From the NCBI GenBank assembly GCA_913009315.1, contig CAJVZA010000016.1:1-32420 (forward strand): a stretch of 32,420 nucleotides of DNA, in the 5' to 3' direction. This DNA is from an uncultured Hippea sp. Lineage in GTDB: Bacteria; Campylobacterota_A; Desulfurellia; JAADFJ01. This document shows, piece by piece, positions 1 through 7,409 of the stretch (position 1 is its first letter; every line of letters starts with the position of its first letter). The translations under genes and the position numbers were made by a program. The notes under the pieces are model-generated. The model was not told the origin of the DNA and made no database searches. It saw only the letters and a program-made list of their open reading frames with translations.

Positions 1-60
1 TTAATGCTACGGCGACCACCGAGATCTACACTCTTTCCCTACACGACGCTCTTCCGATCT
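1..60 (+). other. Illumina sequencing adapter left at contig end
   Basis: Bases 3-60 match the 58-base Illumina P5/TruSeq universal adapter from memory, with one substitution at base 7 (C in place of A), and end exactly in the GCTCTTCCGATCT ligation end. Two extra T bases precede it. Conceptual translation gives the peptide LRRPPRSTLFPYTTLFRS, a recognisable artefact of adapter-contaminated assemblies. This is not genomic sequence: true sequence starts at base 61, and the gene there is cut by the contig end rather than by biology. Confidence 0.97.
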
Positions 61-378
61 AAGCCTTTAAATACCGCTTTACGCGATAGAAAAGGAGATG
101 TAAGCGCCTCTGATTATCTGAAAATTGTTGCAATTTCAAGAATTGTTCTTGATAATTTTGATCATATACAGGCTTCCTGGTCTTCTCAGGGAAAAAAGAT
201 CGGCCAGCTTGCCCTCTATTTTGGAGCCGACGATTTGGGAAGCATACTTGTCGAGGAGAATGTTATGCGGCTCGCAGGTCACAGAAATATTGCGAGCGTT
301 AACGAAATTGAGCAGTTGATAAAAGATGCCGGATTTGTTCCGGTCAGACGAGATCCGCTATACAAGGTTGCGCGCTAA
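61..378 (+). CDS. mqnC: Cyclic dehypoxanthinyl futalosine synthase, C-terminal fragment
   Basis: This is the last ~105 residues of a radical SAM enzyme of the futalosine route to menaquinone. MqnC cyclises dehypoxanthinyl futalosine in the cytoplasm. The family's C-terminal blocks are visible in order: NTAL, then DYLKIVAISRIVLDN, IQASWSSQGKKIGQLAL, FGADDLGS, EENV, and the closing IKDAGFVPVRRDPLY before the stop at 376-378. The CxxxCxxC cluster motif and SAM barrel lie off the window, because the contig begins in adapter at base 60. The paralogue MqnE shares the FGA-D block, but the closing DAGF-PV-RD-LY and the SW-QG segments fit MqnC better. It converges on the crotonase gene, with only 6 bases between the two stops and no terminator there. 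Its presence suggests menaquinone-based respiration made without MenB. Confidence 0.88.
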   Translation, partial: KPLNTALRDRKGDVSASDYLKIVAISRIVLDNFDHIQASWSSQGKKIGQLALYFGADDLGSILVEENVMRLAGHRNIASVNEIEQLIKDAGFVPVRRDPLYKVAR

Positions 379-384
379 TTAATA

Positions 385-1017
385 TTAGATTGCCCTTATT
401 GCATTCAGAAGCGCCCTGCCCTTTTTGACCCGCTGCAGACATCCTTTGGCAAATTGGTTGACTTCAGAATAAAAATGAGCAGAATCAAAAACTCTGTTTA
501 TTAAATTCAGATCTAATGCTTCCTGTGCGGTTAATCGCTTTTTGCTGAAAAAAAGTTCGTATGCCTTTTTTGTTCCAATTGCTTTCGGGAGCAGATATGT
601 TCCTCCCCATCCGGTCAATATGCCTATATTTGCCCCTGTATGACCAAACAGAGCATCTTTTCCGGCAACTCTCATATCACAGGCAAGCGCAATATCGTTA
701 GCACCTCCGAAGCAGTATCCGTTTATGGCAGCTATAGTTATTGCTTTGCACTGTTTTATTGTGTTTGACAGCAGTTCGTTAAGAGCTGAAAATTCCCATG
801 CATCTTTGTAGTCAAAATTCAGCATATCGCTGATATTGGCACCCGATAAAAAACTCTTACCTACTCCAGTTAATATAATGACATCCAACTCCGAGAATCC
901 GCCAAAGGCTCTTACAAGACTATGCAGCGTTTTGAAACTTACCGGATTGGGAAAAGTATCATGATAAACATAAATCCAGCCTATTCTTTTAGATTGTCTT
1001 GCAAAAACCTTGCTCAT
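385..1017 (-). CDS. Enoyl-CoA hydratase/isomerase (crotonase) family protein, catalytic Glu pair replaced
   Basis: The 210-residue protein has a crotonase fold. Oxyanion-hole elements are present: SGANIS at 58-63 and GYCFGGANDIALACDMR at 100-116. The TGWGGTYLLPKAIG block and the TAQEALDLNLINRV segment follow. Aligned by eye with rat enoyl-CoA hydratase, Glu144 corresponds to Asp108 and Glu164 to Gly128 (FGHTG for FGQPE), so ordinary water addition is unlikely to be its reaction. MenB also has TG in the FGQTG segment, but this genome has futalosine genes, so a naphthoate synthase role is doubtful. The protein is ~50 residues shorter than the usual ~260 and stops before the C-terminal trimerisation helices. 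Its ATG overlaps the TGA of the upstream crotonase-like gene (ATGA), so the two are probably translationally coupled. Substrate unknown. Confidence 0.85.
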   Translation of the reverse strand: MSKVFARQSKRIGWIYVYHDTFPNPVSFKTLHSLVRAFGGFSELDVIILTGVGKSFLSGANISDMLNFDYKDAWEFSALNELLSNTIKQCKAITIAAINGYCFGGANDIALACDMRVAGKDALFGHTGANIGILTGWGGTYLLPKAIGTKKAYELFFSKKRLTAQEALDLNLINRVFDSAHFYSEVNQFAKGCLQRVKKGRALLNAIRAI

Positions 1018-1628
1018 TTTCCTTTGAACTCAGGCCTTCGCTTCTCCAGAAAGGCACTCATTCCCTCTTTTTGATCCGATGAACAGAAAGTAAAGGCGAA
1101 GGCCATACGCTCAACAAATCTTGCATCTGCCTCGCTTAAGCTGTTGTTTATGGAGGAAATTTTTTTAAGCAGCTTAAGCGCAAAAGGCAGATTTTCCGAC
1201 TGCTTTTTAATACGATTGACAATATTCGGGTAGCATGTTATAGAATTTGCAATGCCCAGTTTGACTGCATCATATCCGCTGATAATCCTTCCCGTGTATA
1301 TCATATCGGTCAATATATATCTGTTTATAAAACTTGATAAAACAGATAAAAATCTGATGTTTATATCATCAATCTGATTCTGTGTGATAAAGAATTCCGC
1401 ATTTTCATCAAGATAGATGAGATCAACCTTTCCCATACACAAAAGAGTAGGAAGCGACCTTTTGCCTTTTATATACAAAACGACTGTCTTTAGACTTGTG
1501 CCTGTCAGGCTGATAAACTTTTCCGCTTCTGAAACGTCAGGATCATTTTCGATTTTGATCAAAGCAACACTGCCCGAGCAATTATCAAAATTCTCAACCG
1601 TTCCGCACCATAATTCGTTTTTATCCAT
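1014..1628 (-). CDS. Divergent crotonase-like protein
   Basis: This 204-residue protein is recognisable as crotonase-related mainly from its C-terminal half. TGRIISGYDAVKLGIANSI matches the usual TG-ISA-EA-GLVN segment, and the ending MSAFLEKRRPEFKGK is the classic tail of enoyl-CoA hydratases. In the N-terminal half neither oxyanion-hole loop can be seen: there is no A-GG-D motif and no GGG-E-A-CD motif. I infer a non-catalytic or structural paralogue of the gene it overlaps at 1014-1017. The downstream partner lacks exactly this C-terminal tail, so the pair may form one mixed oligomer. Its start overlaps the end of the CDF gene by 8 bases (1621-1628), so it belongs to the same transcript. 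Confidence 0.7.
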   Translation of the reverse strand: MDKNELWCGTVENFDNCSGSVALIKIENDPDVSEAEKFISLTGTSLKTVVLYIKGKRSLPTLLCMGKVDLIYLDENAEFFITQNQIDDINIRFLSVLSSFINRYILTDMIYTGRIISGYDAVKLGIANSITCYPNIVNRIKKQSENLPFALKLLKKISSINNSLSEADARFVERMAFAFTFCSSDQKEGMSAFLEKRRPEFKGK

Positions 1629-2796
1629 TTTTTCTCCATAAAATATCTTGGAGTTCTCTATCGGGATGATACGGATCTACATGCACTACCATATCTATAA
1701 TATCTTTAGAATCGATCATAGCTTTATCTTTGAACAGTTTTCCTATTTTATGGCTTTGCTCGGTAGTTATGTTGCCCGGAACTTCAATATCAATTGCAGC
1801 TATGACTCCTCTTTTACTGTTGATGAATGAATAGTTATGGAGTCCCATTATCTGGTCAAAATTTTTTGATATTTCTATCAGCCTTTTAGACAGCCGTTCC
1901 TGCTTTGAATCGTTTATTTCACTGATATCGCATGACGCTTCGAAATATACATTTACCTGTTTTACATTACTAAGATTATTCTTTATCAATCTATTAATCT
2001 CAGCCGATAATTTTGTTGACAGCTCCATCGATATCGAACCGACCGCAACCGATAAATCGACAATATAATTGGGTCCGTATTTTCTGGTTATAATGGAATT
2101 GACAGAAAATACACCGGCTATATCGGATATTTCCGATTTAATCTTATTCAATTGAGATTCACTAATCATCTGCGCATCTACAAGCTCACTCACGGCATCT
2201 TTGGCAATCGCATACGCTTCATATATTATGAGCACGCCAACTATAACGGCAGCCGCGGAATCGGCAAACCAGATTCCAAAATACGAAGCTACAATACCTA
2301 CGAGAACGACCAGCGAGCTTGCTGCGTCAGAGCGGTGATGCCACGCGTTTGCTATCAACGATCCGGAATTGAGTTCCTGCCCGATACTTTTTGTTGCTCT
2401 AAAAAGCCACTCTTTAGAAACTATGGAAACAAGTACTACAATAAGGGTAATAGGTGCCGGAGGCATTCTTCTGCTGCCGCCGGAAACTAAAAAAATTGCA
2501 TGATAGGCGATAATCATTCCTGCTAATGCCAATATCAAAGATGTCAAAATTGTGGATAATGCCTCATACTTTCCATGTCCGAGCGGATGAGAAATGTCGG
2601 CCGGGCGGCCCGAAACCTTTATCCCCACAATCACAACCGCATCCGAAACCAGATCAGAAAAGCTGTGTATGCCGTCGGCAACAAGAGCTTCACTTCTTCC
2701 GAAGAGACCGGCAGCAATCTTTGTCACCGCCAAAAGTATGTTGGCAGCAGATCCAATCAAAGTAATATTTTGAGCTTTTTTATGACTTGTGTTCAT
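1621..2796 (-). CDS. Cation diffusion facilitator (CDF) family metal/proton antiporter with extended C-terminus
   Basis: This inner-membrane efflux carrier for divalent metals is of the FieF/YiiP type. The transmembrane zinc site is visible as H44-x3-D48 (DGIHSFSD) and H153-x3-D157 (HHRSD), at almost the same positions as Asp45/Asp49/His153/Asp157 of E. coli FieF. HPLGHGKYEAL at 70-80 is the conserved TM2-TM3 loop. About six membrane segments span residues 10-205, followed by a cytoplasmic ferredoxin-like domain at ~210-290. At 391 residues it is ~90 longer than FieF, and the extra stretch (~300-391) looks like a second copy of the cytoplasmic domain, ending HVDPYHPDRELQD. The gene begins directly after the TAG of pepD with no spacer. 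Zn(II) or Fe(II) is likely by family and by the HD-HD ligands, but the metal is not proven. Confidence 0.9.
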   Translation of the reverse strand: MNTSHKKAQNITLIGSAANILLAVTKIAAGLFGRSEALVADGIHSFSDLVSDAVVIVGIKVSGRPADISHPLGHGKYEALSTILTSLILALAGMIIAYHAIFLVSGGSRRMPPAPITLIVVLVSIVSKEWLFRATKSIGQELNSGSLIANAWHHRSDAASSLVVLVGIVASYFGIWFADSAAAVIVGVLIIYEAYAIAKDAVSELVDAQMISESQLNKIKSEISDIAGVFSVNSIITRKYGPNYIVDLSVAVGSISMELSTKLSAEINRLIKNNLSNVKQVNVYFEASCDISEINDSKQERLSKRLIEISKNFDQIMGLHNYSFINSKRGVIAAIDIEVPGNITTEQSHKIGKLFKDKAMIDSKDIIDMVVHVDPYHPDRELQDILWRKNG

Positions 2797-4197
2797 CTAT
2801 AACACTTCTATAAGTTTCTTTAAAAATCTGTAAAATTTTTCTACAGATTCTACTTCAACCGATTCTGCAGGACTATGTGTATTTTTTATTGTAGGACCAA
2901 ATGATATCAGTTGTTCTATGCTGCATTGATTCTTTATGACTCCGCACTCAATACCTGCATGTATTGCCGGCGTTTCAGCCTTTTTGCCGAACAGTTCCTC
3001 AAATTGACTCTCCGCGGTTTTTAAAAGTTCGGATTCAGTCGGTTCCCATCCCGGAAATTCGCCTTCTTTAACAGCCGAAAAACCGCTGTCCCGAAAAACC
3101 GCTGCTATTTTAGATGAGAGAGTGTTCATATCTGTATTGTTGTAGCTTCTCTGAAAGGTTTTTATTGTAAGTTTTTTCTTCTCTTTTATGGAGGCAATGT
3201 TTGATGAGGTGTAGACTCTGCCATTTGATCTTTCCAAAACTCCATTGGGAATTGCATTTATCATTTTGATAAGTTTTCTTGAAAATGTTCTGCTGTAGCA
3301 ATCTCCAATGTCTGTTTTTTCTATATTTAATTTAATATTTTTATTCGAAGTCCGTTTCAAGTCATTAATTTTATTCACAATAACCTGCTTTACAGTGAAA
3401 TCCGATGCCAAAATAACTACCTCAGCAGATCTCGGAATTGCGTTTATTTTATCTCCTGCCTCAATTGAAGCTATTTTTATCTCATATTTTTTATCCAATA
3501 TTCTCAGAATCTCAAAGAGCAGTTTTATGGCATTCGTTCTACCGTTATCAATATCGACTCCGGAATGCCCGCCTCTGAGTCCTCCCACAAAAATCTTATA
3601 CCCCTTCTTCTGAATTCGAATTTTATCAATTTCTGCAGTACCGGTCGTGATAATACCTCCGGCAGACCCTGTATATATTTTGCCGAATTCTTCTCCATCA
3701 AGATTCAGCAGCCGTTTTCCGGTAATAAATTTTTCCGACAGCTTTTTAGCTCCATTCAAACCGGTCTCCTCATCTGCGGTGAAAAGAAGCAGAATCGGAG
3801 GATGAGAAAATTGTTCATCCATTAGAGAAAGCATCGAAGCAATACCGATACCGTTATCAGCTCCCAATGTTGTACCGTCAGAGCGGACTTCTCCGGCTTC
3901 ATATATCAATTTTATCTGCCGGCTTGCAAAATCAAACGGCTTTGCGCTCTCGCACACCATGTCAAGATGAGATTGAAGAATGATCGGTTCACTTGATGAA
4001 TTTACTGCCGGAATTCTTACTACTATGTTTCCGTATTCATCGGCTGCAGACTCAAGTTTATGCCTCGCAGCTTCACTTCTAACATAATTTCCTATTGCCG
4101 CCTCATGCCTGGAGCATCTTGGAATAGCGCTTATCCTGACAAACTGTTTCCATAAACCTTTCGGTTCGATATCTTTTAAAATCAATTTACCTTCCAT
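2797..4197 (-). CDS. pepD: Aminoacyl-histidine dipeptidase (PepD-like, M20 family)
   Basis: This cytoplasmic di-zinc peptidase cleaves Xaa-His dipeptides such as carnosine and some other dipeptides. The family's opening (EPKGLWKQFVRISAIPRCS-HE) is present, as are all M20 ligands: H77 and D79 in QSHLDMV, D114 in LGADNGIG (bridging), E143-E144 in ADEETGLNGA (catalytic base and ligand), D167 in LNLDGE, and H441 in KNTHSPAESV near the C-terminus. The GGHSGVDI segment of the lid domain is also present. At 466 residues it is slightly short of the usual ~480-490. It lies 106 bases downstream of cobO on the same strand and abuts the CDF gene. No strong Shine-Dalgarno sequence precedes the ATG. Its link to cobalamin uptake is not obvious. 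Confidence 0.93.
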   Translation of the reverse strand: MEGKLILKDIEPKGLWKQFVRISAIPRCSRHEAAIGNYVRSEAARHKLESAADEYGNIVVRIPAVNSSSEPIILQSHLDMVCESAKPFDFASRQIKLIYEAGEVRSDGTTLGADNGIGIASMLSLMDEQFSHPPILLLFTADEETGLNGAKKLSEKFITGKRLLNLDGEEFGKIYTGSAGGIITTGTAEIDKIRIQKKGYKIFVGGLRGGHSGVDIDNGRTNAIKLLFEILRILDKKYEIKIASIEAGDKINAIPRSAEVVILASDFTVKQVIVNKINDLKRTSNKNIKLNIEKTDIGDCYSRTFSRKLIKMINAIPNGVLERSNGRVYTSSNIASIKEKKKLTIKTFQRSYNNTDMNTLSSKIAAVFRDSGFSAVKEGEFPGWEPTESELLKTAESQFEELFGKKAETPAIHAGIECGVIKNQCSIEQLISFGPTIKNTHSPAESVEVESVEKFYRFLKKLIEVL

Positions 4198-4212
4198 ACG
4201 GGCAGTGAATCT

Positions 4213-4242
4213 GCAGGTTATAAATTACAGGCGAAAACCTGC
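4213..4242 (-). repeat. Small inverted repeat between cobO and pepD
   Basis: GCAGGTT (4213-4219) and AACCTGC (4236-4242) form a perfect 7-bp stem around a 16-base loop in the 106-base gap between cobO and pepD. No T-run follows on the minus strand, so this is not an ordinary intrinsic terminator. An RNA-processing or attenuation role inside the operon is possible but unproven. Confidence 0.4.
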
Positions 4243-4303
4243 CGCAGCCTTAATTTATTTACTAAAGCTCAAATTTCCGGCATTCAGTATAACACAATTA
4301 ATG

Positions 4304-4831
4304 TTATTTTTCTATCCCTACTCTCGCCTGAACACCTTTTGTGTAGTAATGTTTTATTTCTTTCATCTCTGTTACAAGATCAGCCTGCTCTATGATTTTT
4401 TCAGTTGCTTTTCTGCCGGTTATAATCAGTTCAACTCTGTCCGGCTTGGATCTCATCAGATCAAGCAGAGTATCTTCACTAAAGAGCTTAAAATAGACCG
4501 CAATATTTATCTCATCTGCAATGACAACGTCGTAAACTCCTGATTTCATAGCTGACTTGAGATCTTCTATTCCCTTCAGCGCCATTCGAACATCTTCTTC
4601 CGTAGGCTTATTGTATATAAAACAATCCTTACCATACTGTTTTAATTTAATATGATCACCAAGATAACGGCATTTCTCCAATATATCAAGCTCGCTGTAA
4701 TGCATTCCTTTTATAAACTGGCCGATATAGACATGCATTCCGCTTGCCGCTGCTCTGATCGCAAGACCCAATGCAGCCGTTGTTTTCCCTTTGCCGTTAC
4801 CCGTATAAACCTGTATATAGCCTTTTTCCAT
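4304..4831 (-). CDS. cobO: Cob(I)yrinic acid a,c-diamide / cob(I)alamin adenosyltransferase
   Basis: This cytoplasmic enzyme transfers the 5'-deoxyadenosyl group of ATP to the cobalt of corrinoids (BtuR/CobA/CobO type). Its 175 residues begin GYIQVYTGNGKGKTTAALGLAIRA; the P-loop GNGKGKTT at 11-18 is typical of this type and unlike the PduO type. Other family marks are IGQFIKGMHYSE, YDVVIADEINIAV around 100-112 (Walker B-like), and ELIITGRKA. AAGGAG stands 7 bases before the ATG. It is the last cobalamin gene in the riboswitch-led run, 66 bases below btuC. Imported cobalamin would be converted here to the coenzyme form. No other corrinoid-synthesis gene is in the window, so salvage is the simplest reading. 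Confidence 0.94.
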   Translation of the reverse strand: MEKGYIQVYTGNGKGKTTAALGLAIRAAASGMHVYIGQFIKGMHYSELDILEKCRYLGDHIKLKQYGKDCFIYNKPTEEDVRMALKGIEDLKSAMKSGVYDVVIADEINIAVYFKLFSEDTLLDLMRSKPDRVELIITGRKATEKIIEQADLVTEMKEIKHYYTKGVQARVGIEK

Positions 4832-4897
4832 AATATTCTCCTTATGGTCACCTCCAATAATCTATGAAGATTTAGAATTAATAGAGGTGCTTATATG

Positions 4898-5827
4898 TTA
4901 TAATTTAGCGTTCCGAATCAGCAGCCATATAAAAAACGGTCCTCCCAATATAGATGTTATAATACCTACCGGTATTTGAGCAGGAGGCACTATAATTCTT
5001 CCGATCTCATTGGAAACGGCAAGAAACAGACCTCCAAAAAAAAATGTCCCTACAAGCATGTATTTATGATCTCTGCCTATAGTCATTTTTATTATATGCG
5101 GAACCATCATTCCTACAAATCCGATCGGGCCGGCAACCGATACTATGATTGCCGTTGAAAGTGAAGTCAAAAAAAACAGCGCCGCTTTGATCTGTTTTAC
5201 GTTGACACCATGAATTTTTGCAAACTCCTCCCCTGCAATAAATAGATTCAGCTCATCATAAAATCGATATATTACTGCTGAGGACAGCAGAACAGAAGGA
5301 ATTATCAGAGAAAGTTTGCCGTATCCTATTATACTCAAATCTCCCATCATCCATCTGATAATCTCAAATGATACCGTAAAATTCGCAAGATACTGCATAA
5401 GCAGAATCAAAGAAGCGAAAAAAAAATTCAAAGCTATTCCGGCAAGGAGCAGACCTCCGGGTCTTTTTGATATTCTGCCGAGCATAAATACTATTATCGT
5501 TGCAGATAACGCAGCAAGGAAAGCCAAAGCCGATAAAAGCATCTGATTATCGACCCCGATCTGAATACCTACTGCAGCTCCAAAGGCGGCTGCCGAAGCA
5601 ACACCAAGTATATATGGAGTTGCAAGATCGTTTCTGAACAGTGTTTGAAACACAGCTCCGTTGATCGAGAGTCCTGCACCTACAAAAAATGCCAGCAGAA
5701 CTTTTGGAATTCTTATATCATAAAATATGATATTGTTGTGATAACTTCCGAAAAACGGCATAACTGCAACGGCAGCTATCGACAAAGCGCATAGCAGAAA
5801 CAGTCTATTTTTGCCTGTGTCTAACAT
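4898..5827 (-). CDS. btuC: Vitamin B12 ABC transporter permease (FecCD/BtuC family)
   Basis: This inner-membrane permease of a type II ABC importer has 309 residues and eight or more hydrophobic segments. Family signatures are RIPKVLLAFFVGAGLSINGAVFQTLFRNDLATP near the N-terminus, GPIGFVGMMVPHIIKMTIG in the cytoplasmic coupling region, and the closing PAQIPVGIITSILGGPFFIWLL. It is a little shorter than E. coli BtuC (326), and the N-terminal helix is compact. Its start lies 7 bases inside the end of the ATPase gene. FecCD permeases also carry haem and siderophores. The cobalamin assignment rests on the riboswitch, on btuB/btuF and on cobO in the same run. Confidence 0.9.
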   Translation of the reverse strand: MLDTGKNRLFLLCALSIAAVAVMPFFGSYHNNIIFYDIRIPKVLLAFFVGAGLSINGAVFQTLFRNDLATPYILGVASAAAFGAAVGIQIGVDNQMLLSALAFLAALSATIIVFMLGRISKRPGGLLLAGIALNFFFASLILLMQYLANFTVSFEIIRWMMGDLSIIGYGKLSLIIPSVLLSSAVIYRFYDELNLFIAGEEFAKIHGVNVKQIKAALFFLTSLSTAIIVSVAGPIGFVGMMVPHIIKMTIGRDHKYMLVGTFFFGGLFLAVSNEIGRIIVPPAQIPVGIITSILGGPFFIWLLIRNAKL

Positions 5828-6540
5828 TTTGAAGCTGTTTTGGAAAAGGCAGATGGAGTGTACAATTTATCAATAGCTTTTCTGTCAATTTTTTTGTCGC
5901 AGAAACTGATATTGCCCGATTTCAATGCAACTATCCTGGTTGCAATTTTTGACAGCCATTCTAAATTGTGAGATGCAATTATTATAGTTTTATTCTTTGA
6001 ACATTCTTCTATTATCTTACTGAGTTTTTCGATATAATATGGATCAAGATATGTTGTCGGCTCATCGAGAAGCAAAATTTCCGGCTCCAAAACCAGCAGG
6101 GATGCAAGATACGCAAGCTCAAGCTGGCCGCCTGAAACTATGTCAAGCCTTTTGTTTTCAAGCTCCTCTATTCCGGTCAGATTCATCATTTCTCTGCAGA
6201 CAGACAAAGCTTTGCGGTCATCATGAAAAAGAGATCGATACGGATAACGCGAAAAAAGTAGAAATTCCATAAGTGTAAAAGGCACAGGTGCTATATTTTG
6301 AGGTAGAAGTGAAACCGTTTTTGCGAGCTCTTTCGTATGATATGATGCAATCGGTTTTCCCAGCAGATAAACCTGTTTTGTTGGATAGAACCCTGCAATA
6401 GCTTTTAGAAGTGTTGATTTTCCGGCTCCGTTCGGGCCTATCAAGGCACAGATATCGCGCGATTTTATTGTCAGCGAAATATCCTTCAAAATTTGCTTTT
6501 CCGAAAGATTAATATCAAGAGATTTAATCTCAATTGTCAT
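5821..6540 (-). CDS. btuD: Vitamin B12 ABC transporter ATP-binding protein (BtuD/FepC family)
   Basis: This cytoplasmic ATPase drives the BtuC permease. In its 239 residues the Walker A motif is GPNGAGKST (35-43), the Q-loop lies in LLPQN (~81), the signature is VSGGQ (135-139), Walker B is ILLLDEPTTYLDP (155-167), and the switch histidine is H191 (ASHNLEWL). The residues after the signature (LELAYLAS) diverge from the usual RQRVLLAR stretch, which is common in BtuD-like proteins. It overlaps btuC by 7 bases and follows the btuF stop by 3 bases, so the three are co-translated from one mRNA. Confidence 0.92.
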   Translation of the reverse strand: MTIEIKSLDINLSEKQILKDISLTIKSRDICALIGPNGAGKSTLLKAIAGFYPTKQVYLLGKPIASYHTKELAKTVSLLPQNIAPVPFTLMEFLLFSRYPYRSLFHDDRKALSVCREMMNLTGIEELENKRLDIVSGGQLELAYLASLLVLEPEILLLDEPTTYLDPYYIEKLSKIIEECSKNKTIIIASHNLEWLSKIATRIVALKSGNISFCDKKIDRKAIDKLYTPSAFSKTASKC

Positions 6541-6543
6541 ATT

Positions 6544-7392
6544 TTATCTGCAGAGCTTTTTAGCTGTTTGAAGGAATATTTCTGTGATTCTCGGAGAATC
6601 TATAAAATAACGCTGTCCCGTTAAATACACAATCTGTTTCTTTTTAACTGTCATTATGTTTAAAAGCGACAGAAGATCAGATCCGGCAGTCCTCTTTTTG
6701 ACCGAGATAATAAACAGATAATCGGGATTAAGCTGTACAATATTTTCCAGCGGAATTTGAGGCCAGGCTATTTTGCCGCTGTATGCATTTTTCATAGAGA
6801 GCAGCGGAAGCATTTGCGACATAAATGTTTGACTTCCTGCCACAGTAACGGGGAACCGATTTCCCATTATGAGAAGCGCCGTTTTTTTTCTGCCTTTTGA
6901 GCAGAGTTTTTTAACGGCGCTCATTTCTTTATTCATTCGTTTGATTACTTTTTTTGCTAAATCGTTCCTGTTGCAAATTCTGCCGATTGCCCTTACCGAA
7001 CCGGCAAGCTTATCGATAGTATCAAAGCGAAGAAGTTTATAATTTATATCAAGCTTCTTCAGTTCAGAGATAATCTGACGCTGATGATAGGTCAAAAACA
7101 GAACATCCGGCGCAAGTTTTACTATCAGCTTTATATTGGGGTCATAGTAGCCCCCAATCTTTGCAATCTTTTTCACCGCTTTCGGCCATTCTGCATACCT
7201 TGTTACACCTATGATATTTTTGCCGAGACCAAGATAAAACAGTGTTTCCGTGATTGACGGAGCCAGAGATACAATTTTCCTGCAGGCTGAATATGAATTG
7301 CTGACAAAAGTAAGGCTAATCAGAACAACAACGAAAATTTGGATAAAGATTCCGATTACCTTACTGTTGCTAATAATTCTAGGCTGCTTCAT
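6544..7392 (-). CDS. btuF: Periplasmic cobalamin-binding protein (BtuF-like)
   Basis: This type III periplasmic binding protein delivers cobalamin from BtuB to BtuCD. An N-terminal hydrophobic segment (IGIFIQIFVVVLISLTFVS, ~13-31) and SYSA before Cys38 indicate export; the Tyr at -3 makes a lipoprotein site doubtful. The mature part opens with RKIVSLAPSITETLFYLGLG, then IIGVTRYAEWP and KIGGYYDPNIKLIVKLAPDVLFLTY, all typical of the BtuF/FhuD fold. The second lobe has IMGNRFPVTVAG-TFMSQML and ends RYFIDSPRITEI. Length 282 is close to the usual ~266. It sits 17 bases below the btuB stop and 3 bases above btuD, within the riboswitch-controlled run. Confidence 0.9.
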   Translation of the reverse strand: MKQPRIISNSKVIGIFIQIFVVVLISLTFVSNSYSACRKIVSLAPSITETLFYLGLGKNIIGVTRYAEWPKAVKKIAKIGGYYDPNIKLIVKLAPDVLFLTYHQRQIISELKKLDINYKLLRFDTIDKLAGSVRAIGRICNRNDLAKKVIKRMNKEMSAVKKLCSKGRKKTALLIMGNRFPVTVAGSQTFMSQMLPLLSMKNAYSGKIAWPQIPLENIVQLNPDYLFIISVKKRTAGSDLLSLLNIMTVKKKQIVYLTGQRYFIDSPRITEIFLQTAKKLCR

Positions 7393-7409
7393 ATCTCATT
7401 GATTGATGC

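Noticed and set aside
4-60. Adapter-derived N-terminus fused to mqnC as a full-length 124-residue protein
   Set aside because: The first 19 residues are encoded by adapter; MqnC proteins are over 350 residues and the rest is off the contig.
385-1017. MenB (naphthoate synthase) assignment because of the FGHTG segment
   Set aside because: The protein is too short, lacks the MenB SFDGG segment, and the genome has the futalosine route.
2152-2765. Open frames on the plus strand opposite the CDF gene
   Set aside because: They are antisense to a well-supported gene, lack ribosome sites and have no domain similarity.
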